The notes under the pieces: model-generated
Databases searched by the model: none
The model's input: only the letters and a program-made list of their open reading frames with translations
What the model was told of the DNA's origin: nothing
Source: Sphingomonadaceae bacterium
GTDB lineage: Bacteria; Pseudomonadota; Alphaproteobacteria; Sphingomonadales; Sphingomonadaceae
Reading direction: 5' to 3'
DNA: 6,279 nucleotides
Assembly: GCA_014380205.1 (NCBI GenBank)
Contig: JACMKH010000287.1
Coordinates: 1 to 6,279, forward strand
In this document: piece by piece, positions 1-6,279 of the stretch
Layout: each line of letters starts with the position of its first letter
How positions within the stretch are numbered: position 1 is the stretch's first letter
Made by a program: the position numbers and the translations under genes

Positions 1-1008
1 GCGGTGCGCAACATGCTCGCGGGTCCGCGCGCGAGCCTCGCCTTCCACGGCTCGATCGCGCGCGCCGCCGCCGACGCGCGCGCGAAGGGCGGGCGCATCA
101 TGATCTGGGCGGGCAAGGAAAGCCGCGCGGTCTCGGCCGAACTGTCTGCGACCGGCCTGCCCACCGTGCGGATGGAGGACGGCTTCCTGCGCTCGCGCGG
201 CCTCGGCTCGGACTTTCACCTTCCCGCCTCGATCGTGCTCGACGACCAGGGGATTTATTTCGACCGCGAACGCCCCTCGCGGCTCGAGACGATCCTCGAG
301 ACCGCCGAATTCCCGCCCGAGCTGTGCGCACGCGCGGCGCGCATCCGCGAACGCCTCGTCGCTGCGGGGCTGAGCAAATACAATGTCGGCGGCGCGCCCG
401 CGATCGCCGCCCCCGAGGGCCGCGAGGCGCTGCTCGTCGTCGGACAGGTCGAGGACGACCGCTCGATCGAGCGCGGCACGGCCGAGATCCGCACCAACCT
501 TGCGCTGCTCGAGGCCGCGCGGGCCGATAATCCCGATGCCTGGATCGTGTTCAAGCCCCACCCCGACGTCGAATCGGGCAACCGCGAGGGCGCGGTCGCC
601 GCAACCGCGCTTGCCGCGCTCGCCGACGCGGTCGCGCGCGACGCCAACATCATCGCCTGTCTCGACGCCGCCGACGCGCTCGCGACGATGACCTCGCTCG
701 CGGGCTTCGAGGCGTTGCTCCGCGGCAAGCGCGTAACCACCTATGGCGGCCCGTTCTTCGCGGGCTGGGGGCTCACCGAGGACCGACTCGCCTTCGCGCG
801 CCGGACGCGGCGGCTGACGCTCGACGAGCTCGTCGCCGGAACGCTGATCCTCTACCCGCGCTACATTCACCCGCCGACGGGGCTGCCCTGCGCGCCCGAG
901 GAGGTGATCGACTGGCTCGGCCGCGAGGCACCGTCGGGGAGCCGTCGCGGGCGATGGATCCGCGCGCTGTGGCAGAGTGTCGCGGGCGGCAGGCCAGTGC
1001 GATATTGA
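1..1008 (+). CDS. KpsC-like capsular polysaccharide (beta-Kdo) transferase, 5' truncated
   Basis: This is the C-terminal part of a capsule-synthesis protein of the KpsC / Capsule_synth type. In characterised bacteria these cytoplasmic or membrane-associated glycosyltransferases add beta-linked Kdo to the lipid anchor of capsular polysaccharide. Hallmark blocks are visible in order: EDGFLRSRGLG (175-207), VGQVEDDRSIERG (439-477), FKPHPDV (550-570), TMTSLAGFEALLRG (685-726), PFFAGWGLTE (751-780) and a final YPRY before the C-terminus. The reading frame is open to base 1. A GTG at 4 could serve as a start, but no ribosome-binding site is visible and the first residues (VRNMLAGPRAS) read like the middle of a domain. 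I therefore treat it as continuing upstream. KpsC proteins often carry two such domains (about 670 aa), and only one is present here. An Ala stands where I expect His in the block before TMTSL. The family call is firm; the sugar specificity is inferred. Confidence 0.85.
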   Translation, partial: AVRNMLAGPRASLAFHGSIARAAADARAKGGRIMIWAGKESRAVSAELSATGLPTVRMEDGFLRSRGLGSDFHLPASIVLDDQGIYFDRERPSRLETILETAEFPPELCARAARIRERLVAAGLSKYNVGGAPAIAAPEGREALLVVGQVEDDRSIERGTAEIRTNLALLEAARADNPDAWIVFKPHPDVESGNREGAVAATALAALADAVARDANIIACLDAADALATMTSLAGFEALLRGKRVTTYGGPFFAGWGLTEDRLAFARRTRRLTLDELVAGTLILYPRYIHPPTGLPCAPEEVIDWLGREAPSGSRRGRWIRALWQSVAGGRPVRY

Positions 1009-1029
1009 GCCGATCCGCCTCCCCGGATT

Positions 1030-1069
1030 CGCGCTTTCGCCGGAATGGCGATGTCGGCTAGAAAGCGCG
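1030..1069. repeat. Long-stem inverted repeat in the capsule gene/acyl-CoA ligase gap
   Basis: Arms of 9 bases (CGCGCTTTC at 1030-1038, GAAAGCGCG at 1061-1069) are perfect reverse complements. Inside them GCCG (1039-1042) can pair with CGGC (1055-1058), extending the stem across a 2-base bulge. No T-run follows, so it is a weak candidate for a terminator of the upstream gene. It could equally be a 5' leader structure or operator of the ligase gene. An alternative ATG for the ligase (1045) lies in the loop. Confidence 0.45.
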
Positions 1070-1075
1070 CAGTTA

Positions 1076-1081
1076 GGGAGG
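1076..1081 (+). promoter_or_regulatory. Ribosome-binding site that sets the acyl-CoA ligase start
   Basis: GGGAGG at 1076-1081 lies 5 bases before the ATG at 1087, a good Shine-Dalgarno match and spacing. The upstream in-frame ATGs at 1045 and 1051 lack such a site and fall within a hairpin. This favours 1087 as the true start. Confidence 0.75.
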
Positions 1082-1086
1082 CGGAT

Positions 1087-2682
<1,596 letters not shown>

Positions 2683-2705
2683 ATCCTCCCCGTTCCGGGG
2701 AGGAT
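2683..2705. terminator. Stem-loop between convergent stops, possible bidirectional terminator
   Basis: A perfect 9-base inverted repeat (ATCCTCCCC at 2683-2691, GGGGAGGAT at 2697-2705) with a 5-base loop fills the space between the TAA of the ligase (2680-2682) and the TAG of the radical SAM gene (2706-2708, minus strand). The position suggests termination for both genes. There is no true T-tract on either side, only a short TTTA on the minus strand, so strength is uncertain. The arms resemble short palindromic intergenic repeats I remember from sphingomonad and Caulobacter genomes. Confidence 0.6.
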
Positions 2706-3785
2706 CTAAAACAACTCTCCCTGCGCCCCCGCCGGCCGCCTGAACAAATCCCTTCTCAGCACGATCCGCTCCTTGTTGAGCCCATGCTTCCGGCACGCCT
2801 TCTGGAACCGCGCGCTGATCAGCTCGGCCCACGGCCCGCTCCCGCGCATCCGCGTGAAGAACTTGGGATCGTTCTCGCGCCCCTCGCGGATCGATCGGAT
2901 CGTCGCCATCACCTTGCCCGCGCGATCGGGATAGTGCGCCTCGAGCCAAGCCTTGAACAGCGGCGCGACCTCGTAAGGCAGCCGCACGGGCAGGAAGAAC
3001 GCCGCCTTCGCCCCAGCCTCGGCCGCCGCCTCGACGATATGCTCGATCTCGTGATCGGTGATCGCGGGGATCACCGGCGCGATCGAGACATAGGTCGGCA
3101 CCCCGGCGTCGGCGAGCGCGCGCACCGCCGCGAGCCGCTTTCGAGCCGATGGCGCGCGTGGCTCGAGCGTGCGGTGGATTTTGGGGTCGAGCGAGGTCAC
3201 CGACACAGCGACCGAGACGAGGCTCAGCTTGGCCATCTCGCCGATCAGGTCGAGATCGCGCGTCACCCGGTCCGACTTGGTCGTGATCGTCAGCGGGTGC
3301 CGCGTCTCGAGCAGCACCTCGAGGCAGCTCCGCGTGATCCGCCATTCGCGCTCGATCGGCTGATAGGGATCGGTGTTGGTCCCCATCGCGATTGGCGCGA
3401 CGACATAGCCGGGCTTCGCCAACTCGGCGCGGAGCAGCGCCGCCGCCTCAGGCTTGGCGAACAGCTTGGTCTCGAAATCGAGCCCCGGCGAGAGATCGTG
3501 AAAGGCGTGCGTCGGCCGCGCGAAACAGTAGATGCAGCCGTGCTCGCAGCCGCGATAGGCGTTGATCGAGCGGTCGAAAGGGATGTCGGGCGAGCTATTG
3601 CGCGCGAGAATCGTCCTGGGGTGTTCGACGGTGACCGTCGTGCGAGGTCGCGGCGCCTCTCCGTCGAGCGCCTCGCGCGCGTCGAGCCAATCGCCGTCGG
3701 GCTCGCGCTCGGGCAGGTTGAAGCGCTCCGGCCGATCGTTCTTGGTCGCGCCCCGACCCGCGTGGGGGGTGTTCGGAGAGAACAT
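2706..3785 (-). CDS. PA0069/Rv2578c-family radical SAM protein (COG1533, SplB-like)
   Basis: The 359-residue product carries the radical SAM cluster motif CEHGCIYC (CX3CX2C, bases 3525-3548). This binds a 4Fe-4S cluster that cleaves S-adenosylmethionine to a radical. Other blocks match the PA0069 family: HAGRGAT near the N-terminus, ARNSSPDIPFDRSINAYRG before the cluster, MGTNTDPYQPIE, TTKSDR, FFLPVRLPYEV and FTRMRGSGPWAEL near the end. The substrate is unknown. COG1533 takes its name from spore photoproduct lyase, a DNA-repair enzyme, so a repair role is plausible but unproven. Two in-frame ATGs exist: 3803 (365 aa) and 3785 (359 aa). Neither has a Shine-Dalgarno site. I choose 3785 because a plausible promoter places transcription start at or next to that ATG (leaderless), and conserved sequence begins only after it. 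A perfect LexA box overlaps the start. The gene is convergent with the acyl-CoA ligase and divergent from the lipoprotein gene. Confidence 0.92.
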   Translation of the reverse strand: MFSPNTPHAGRGATKNDRPERFNLPEREPDGDWLDAREALDGEAPRPRTTVTVEHPRTILARNSSPDIPFDRSINAYRGCEHGCIYCFARPTHAFHDLSPGLDFETKLFAKPEAAALLRAELAKPGYVVAPIAMGTNTDPYQPIEREWRITRSCLEVLLETRHPLTITTKSDRVTRDLDLIGEMAKLSLVSVAVSVTSLDPKIHRTLEPRAPSARKRLAAVRALADAGVPTYVSIAPVIPAITDHEIEHIVEAAAEAGAKAAFFLPVRLPYEVAPLFKAWLEAHYPDRAGKVMATIRSIREGRENDPKFFTRMRGSGPWAELISARFQKACRKHGLNKERIVLRRDLFRRPAGAQGELF

Positions 3786-3794
3786 AGATCGAAC
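3780..3794. promoter_or_regulatory. LexA (SOS) box, GAAC-N7-GAAC, at the radical SAM gene start
   Basis: GAAC (3780-3783), seven bases ATAGATC, then GAAC (3791-3794) exactly matches the direct-repeat LexA operator known in Alphaproteobacteria (GTTC-N7-GTTC read on the other strand). It overlaps the proposed -10 element, the transcription start and the ATG of the minus-strand radical SAM gene, where bound LexA would block transcription. It is 107 bases before the divergent lipoprotein gene, so an effect on that gene is possible but less likely. A further inverted half-site, GTTC at 3771-3774, lies next to it. Confidence 0.72.
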
Positions 3795-3820
3795 ATCGCA
3801 CATCCGCGCGTCTGGTTCAA
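3792..3820 (-). promoter_or_regulatory. Candidate promoter of the radical SAM gene, possibly leaderless
   Basis: On the minus strand TTGAAC (3820-3815) is followed after 17 bases by GATGTT (3797-3792). TTGAAC is a good -35, while GATGTT is only a fair -10. Counting onward, six bases separate the -10 from the ATG at 3785, so transcription would begin on or beside that start codon. The LexA box at 3780-3794 covers the end of the -10 and the start site. Confidence 0.45.
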
Positions 3821-3901
3821 TCGATTCGCGCCGCCGATTTGGAGAGCTTGCGCGCCATCGGGGATGCTGTCACATCCGCTTGAAATCAGGAGGGGGATCG
3901 A

Positions 3902-4675
3902 ATGAAAGCGCGCATTTCCGGGGCGCTCGTGGCCGCGGTCCTGTTGGCAGGATGCACGCCATCGAACGGCGAAAGCATCGCCGCCAACGAGCAGGGCGCG
4001 GCGACCGTCGAGCCCGTGGGCGACGAGCAGCTCGGCGAGCACGCCGAGGGCGCCCAGCTCGTCACCGTCGAGGCAAGCGCGCCGGGCAGACCCACCTACG
4101 ACCCAGCCTGCGCGATCACCGAGCAATCGGTCGCGGGCGTACCGCTTGGCCCGACGCTCGGCGATTTCGCCGCCGCCTTCCCGGCGGGCTCGCGGCTCGT
4201 CTTCCGCCCCAACGCGATGGTCGACATCGGCCAGCTCTGCCTCGTCACCGGCGGCGAGCCCCAGATCTGCGCCGATTTCCTCAGTTACGGCATCACCGAA
4301 TATGCTCCCGACATCGAGCTGGCCCAGATATCGGCCCATGGTGACCAATGCCGCACCGCCGAAGGCGTCGGCCCCGGCTCAACCATCGAGGAAGCCGCCG
4401 CCGCCTATGGCCGGCCGAACTTCTCGTTCAACTACGACAACGAAGGCCGCGAATACGTCAGCTTCGCCAACGCCCCCCAGCCCTACGCCTTCCGCGCGCG
4501 CTCCGAGCAGACCCTCGCGATGCAGGAGGAGGGCGGAACCTGGCCCAATGGCGAGTTCGCCGGCGACTATCGAGGGATCGCGAGCGACCAGAACGGATTC
4601 TTCGAAACCACCATCGCCTATCCCGAATCGGCGCTGTGGGAACTCACGGTGACGCGGCGCATTCCGGTCGAATGA
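3902..4675 (+). CDS. Predicted lipoprotein with duplicated internal motif, function unknown
   Basis: I do not recognise this 257-residue protein. It begins with a lipoprotein signal peptide: MKAR, a hydrophobic stretch and the lipobox LAGC, with the lipidated Cys at 18. Thr follows the Cys, and there is no Asp at +2, so outer-membrane sorting is expected under the usual Lol rule. Residues 19-65 look like an acidic, disordered linker. The folded part seems to hold two related units: GVPLGPTLGDFAAAFP (79-94) and GVGPGSTIEEAAAAYG (155-170), each followed by a short beta-rich stretch. Cys 70, 113, 123 and 150 could form two disulfides in the periplasm. An AGGAGG ribosome-binding site (3888-3893) sits 8 bases before the ATG. 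The gene is divergent from the radical SAM gene and co-directional with the VOC gene, which has its own promoter. I see no catalytic motif; a binding or envelope-assembly role is only a guess. Confidence 0.82.
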   Translation: MKARISGALVAAVLLAGCTPSNGESIAANEQGAATVEPVGDEQLGEHAEGAQLVTVEASAPGRPTYDPACAITEQSVAGVPLGPTLGDFAAAFPAGSRLVFRPNAMVDIGQLCLVTGGEPQICADFLSYGITEYAPDIELAQISAHGDQCRTAEGVGPGSTIEEAAAAYGRPNFSFNYDNEGREYVSFANAPQPYAFRARSEQTLAMQEEGGTWPNGEFAGDYRGIASDQNGFFETTIAYPESALWELTVTRRIPVE

Positions 4676-4685
4676 GAGCGGGTGC

Positions 4686-4714
4686 TTGACATGCGCGGTC
4701 CGATGGATTAGAAC
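4686..4714 (+). promoter_or_regulatory. Promoter of the VOC gene
   Basis: A perfect -35 TTGACA (4686-4691), a 17-base spacer and the -10 TAGAAC (4709-4714) form a strong sigma-70-type promoter for this GC-rich genome. Transcription would start near 4721, giving a leader of about 17 bases with AAGGA (4726-4730) 7 bases before the ATG. It lies directly after the lipoprotein gene, so the VOC gene need not depend on upstream transcription. Confidence 0.7.
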
Positions 4715-4725
4715 ATAAACGGAAC
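4711..4725. promoter_or_regulatory. LexA (SOS) box, GAAC-N7-GAAC, over the VOC promoter
   Basis: GAAC (4711-4714), ATAAACG, GAAC (4722-4725) is a perfect alphaproteobacterial LexA operator with an AT-rich first half of the spacer, typical of known sites as I remember them. It overlaps the last four bases of the -10 element and covers the expected transcription start, the classic position for repression. It matches the box at 3780-3794 at 12 of 15 positions and in the same orientation. Confidence 0.8.
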
Positions 4726-4737
4726 AAGGAATCGGCC

Positions 4738-5082
4738 ATGGCGCGTCTGAACTATGTCGAGTTGCCCGTCCGCGATCTTCCCGCGGCGCGCGATTTCTAT
4801 GCAGCGGCCTTCGAATGGGAATTCACCGATTTCGGTCCGGATTATGCGGCAACGATGACCGGGGACACCGATCTCGGGCTCAACGGCGACGCCTCCCAGT
4901 CGACCGCGCAGCTGCTCCCTGTGATCGAGGTCGACGACCTGGAGGCGGCCGAGTCGCGCGTGGTCGCGGCGGGCGGGACGGTCACGCTCCCCATCTTTGC
5001 CTTTCCCGGAGGCCGCCGCTTCCACTTCCGCGATCCCTCCGGCCATGAGCTCGCCGCGATGCAGACTGACCCGGCGGCTTGA
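4738..5082 (+). CDS. VOC-family protein (glyoxalase/bleomycin-resistance fold)
   Basis: This 114-residue protein has the single-module length and pattern of the vicinal oxygen chelate superfamily. It opens with LNYVELPVRDLPAARDFYAAAFEWEF (beta-alpha unit), has a central VIEVDDLEAAESRVVAAGGTV unit, and ends with FHFRDPSGHELAAM. Glu8, Glu64, His96 and Glu104 sit where the family often places metal ligands, so a metal site at a dimer interface is possible. Members include glyoxalase I, dioxygenases and proteins that sequester bleomycin or inactivate fosfomycin; the substrate here cannot be told. AAGGA at 4726-4730 supports the ATG at 4738. A strong promoter overlapped by a perfect LexA box lies just upstream, suggesting induction by DNA damage. 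That would fit a role against a genotoxin or a reactive by-product (inference). The gene faces moaB, with 45 bases between their ends. Confidence 0.9.
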   Translation: MARLNYVELPVRDLPAARDFYAAAFEWEFTDFGPDYAATMTGDTDLGLNGDASQSTAQLLPVIEVDDLEAAESRVVAAGGTVTLPIFAFPGGRRFHFRDPSGHELAAMQTDPAA

Positions 5083-5096
5083 GTTTTTCGTCGTTC

Positions 5097-5117
5097 TTAG
5101 TGTGACGTTAGTGTGAC
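5097..5117. repeat. Tandem direct repeat of TTAGTGTGAC
   Basis: TTAGTGTGAC occurs at 5097-5106 and again at 5108-5117, a period of 11 bases, about one DNA turn. It fills much of the 45-base gap between the convergent VOC and moaB stop codons. A run of five T (5084-5088) lies just before it, but the stem upstream (CGCCG/CGGCG) is weak, so I do not call a terminator. Confidence 0.6.
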
Positions 5118-5127
5118 CTTCGGAGGC

Positions 5128-5655
5128 TCAGCTCTCGCCCAGCCGTGGCATCAGTTCGACGAAATTGCAGGGGCGGTGGCGGCTGTCGAGCTGGCTCGCG
5201 AGGATGCCGTCCCAGCCGTCCTTGACCGCGCCGGTCGAGCCGGGGAGCGCGAAGATATAGGTGCCGCGCGCGACGCACGCGCACGCCCGCGACTGGACCG
5301 TCGAGGTGCCGATCGTTTGGAAGGACAGCCAGCGAAACAGCTCGCCGAAGCCGGGGATCGGCTTGTCCTGAACGCGCTCCAGCGCCTCGGGCATGATGTC
5401 GCGCCCGGTGAGGCCCGTGCCCCCGGTCGTGATCACCACGTCGACCTGCGGATCGTCGATCGAGGCGTGAAGGCGGGCGACGATGTCGGACATGTCGTCA
5501 CGGACGATGTGGCGCTCGAGCACGATATGGCCCGCCGCCTTGGCGCGCTCCTCGAGCGCGTCGCCGCTGGTGTCGTCCTCGGCGGTGCGCGTGTCGGACA
5601 CCGTCAGGATCGCGATCCGGACCGGCCTGAATTCGCGGGTCTCGTCAATCGGCAA
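5128..5655 (-). CDS. moaB: Molybdenum cofactor biosynthesis protein MoaB
   Basis: The product belongs to the MoaB/MogA family, which binds molybdopterin and in several organisms adenylates it before molybdenum insertion; it is a cytoplasmic enzyme. From the TTG start it has 175 residues, normal for Moa[14 protein letters not shown] is at 11-23, the molybdopterin-binding [11 protein letters not shown] at 76-86, [23 protein letters not shown] at 102-124, [14 protein letters not shown] at 135-148 and the C-terminal [12 protein letters not shown] at 159-170. The frame is open further upstream, but that stretch is a shadow of the transglycosylase gene and is Cys/Arg-rich. The TTG at 5655 gives MPIDETREF, the N-terminus expected for alphaproteobacterial MoaB; no ATG or GTG lies nearby. 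Only a weak GGGA precedes it. The start overlaps the end of the transglycosylase gene by 11 bases, so translation is probably coupled. Confidence 0.92.
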   Translation of the reverse strand: MPIDETREFRPVRIAILTVSDTRTAEDDTSGDALEERAKAAGHIVLERHIVRDDMSDIVARLHASIDDPQVDVVITTGGTGLTGRDIMPEALERVQDKPIPGFGELFRWLSFQTIGTSTVQSRACACVARGTYIFALPGSTGAVKDGWDGILASQLDSRHRPCNFVELMPRLGES

Positions 5656-6279
5656 CGCGCGTTCCCGCGCCCGACAGGCGGACTGCGCTAGCGCCGGGCA
5701 TGCCGGGGAAGCGCGGCCACATCCCTTGGGCGAGCGCCTCGAGGCTGGTCGCGCGATCGCTCGCGTTGCGCTGATACATCCAGTAGTTGCGCAGCACGAT
5801 CGGCACGTAATGCCGCGTCTCCACGAACGGAATCGACTCGATGTAGAGCAGCGGATCGCCGCGATCACGCAGCCGTCCCTCCCAGTTGAGCACCGCACCG
5901 GGGCCCGCGTTGTACGAGGCGATCACCTTGGGGAGCAGCGCCTGCGTCCCCCCGAAATCGCGCATCTCCTCGAGATAGGCCTGGCCGTATTCGATGTTGA
6001 CCTCGGGCACGTTGAGCCTTCCGGCGTCGATGGTCTCGCCGCGCCGCCGCGCGATGATCTGCGCAGTGCCGGGCATGAGCTGGAGCAGCCCGCGCGCGCC
6101 CGCGTGGCTCACCGCGTCGGGCCGAAAATTCGATTCCTGGAGCGCGTGCGCATAGACCAGCGAGCGATCGACCCGCCAGCCGCTCACCGGCCGCCACGCC
6201 GGCGCGGGATAGCGCTCGCTCGGCCCCGGCGCATAACGCGAAGGCCCCTGTTGCGAGAGCCAGAGATGCGTCGCGGGGA
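5645..6279 (-). CDS. Lytic transglycosylase (SLT domain), 5' truncated by the window
   Basis: This is the C-terminal part of a periplasmic lytic transglycosylase, which cleaves peptidoglycan between MurNAc and GlcNAc to form anhydro-MurNAc ends. The SLT (goose-lysozyme-like) domain is complete: ALQESNF with the catalytic Glu (codon 6136-6134), GLLQLMPGTA (6062-6091), NIEYGQAYL, and ASYNAGPGAV (5891-5920), followed by YVPIVLRNYWMY. The frame stays open to the window edge. The upstream codons read WLSQQGP...RYPAPAWRPVSGWRVDRSLVYA, the usual lead-in of Slt70-like enzymes, so the GTG at 6187 is not the true start. The start, signal peptide and any N-terminal helical domain lie beyond the window. 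The stop codon (5645-5647) lies inside the first codons of moaB, indicating an operon with moaB downstream. Confidence 0.92.
   Translation of the reverse strand, partial: PATHLWLSQQGPSRYAPGPSERYPAPAWRPVSGWRVDRSLVYAHALQESNFRPDAVSHAGARGLLQLMPGTAQIIARRRGETIDAGRLNVPEVNIEYGQAYLEEMRDFGGTQALLPKVIASYNAGPGAVLNWEGRLRDRGDPLLYIESIPFVETRHYVPIVLRNYWMYQRNASDRATSLEALAQGMWPRFPGMPGASAVRLSGAGTRVAD

Noticed and set aside
2784..3905. Long + strand open frame opposite the radical SAM gene
   Set aside because: It is antisense to a gene with intact radical SAM motifs, and its Arg/Glu-rich low-complexity product has no family features.
3290..4348. Minus-strand open frame spanning the radical SAM gene start and the lipoprotein gene
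   Set aside because: It runs antisense through the lipoprotein gene and out of frame in the radical SAM gene; the C-terminal half is Ser/Arg-rich shadow sequence.
5052..5088. Possible terminator for the VOC gene: CGCCG/CGGCG stem followed by five T
   Set aside because: The stem is only 5 bases with a 15-base loop, and the T-run starts several bases after it, so support is too weak.
5656..5898. N-terminal extension of MoaB from the ATG at 5898
   Set aside because: The extension is a Cys/Arg-rich shadow of the transglycosylase gene and has no MoaB homology; the conserved N-terminus fits the TTG at 5655.

Overview
The window looks like chromosomal DNA of a high-GC alphaproteobacterium, most likely a sphingomonad (inference). 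Protein similarities judged from memory point there. So do two perfect copies of the alphaproteobacterial LexA operator, GAAC-N7-GAAC. I see no rRNA, tRNA, CRISPR array, insertion sequence or phage gene, and no gap between genes exceeds 100 bases.

Layout. (1) Bases 1-1008 (+) hold the 3' part of a KpsC-type capsule Kdo-transferase gene. (2) After a 78-base gap with a hairpin comes a fatty-acyl-CoA ligase, 1087-2682 (+). (3) A compact stem-loop at 2683-2705 separates its stop codon from that of a convergent PA0069-family radical SAM gene, 2706-3785 (-). (4) A divergent gene, 3902-4675 (+), encodes an unrecognised lipoprotein with an internal repeat. (5) A small VOC (glyoxalase/bleomycin-resistance fold) gene, 4738-5082 (+), follows a clear promoter. 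(6) Convergent to it are moaB (5128-5655, -) and a lytic transglycosylase (5645 to beyond 6279, -), which overlap by 11 bases.

The most interesting signal is regulatory. Perfect GAAC-N7-GAAC boxes sit at 3780-3794, over the predicted promoter and start of the radical SAM gene, and at 4711-4725, over the -10 element of the VOC gene. They match at 12 of 15 positions, and both cover the -10/transcription-start region of a plausible promoter. The radical SAM protein belongs to COG1533, the cluster named after the DNA-repair enzyme spore photoproduct lyase. The VOC fold includes proteins that bind the DNA-cutting drug bleomycin. I infer that these two genes are members of the SOS (LexA) regulon and may act in a little-studied DNA-damage or genotoxin response. 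The radical SAM gene may also be read from a leaderless mRNA.

The remaining genes look like ordinary housekeeping or envelope functions: capsule synthesis, fatty-acid activation, molybdenum cofactor synthesis and peptidoglycan turnover.
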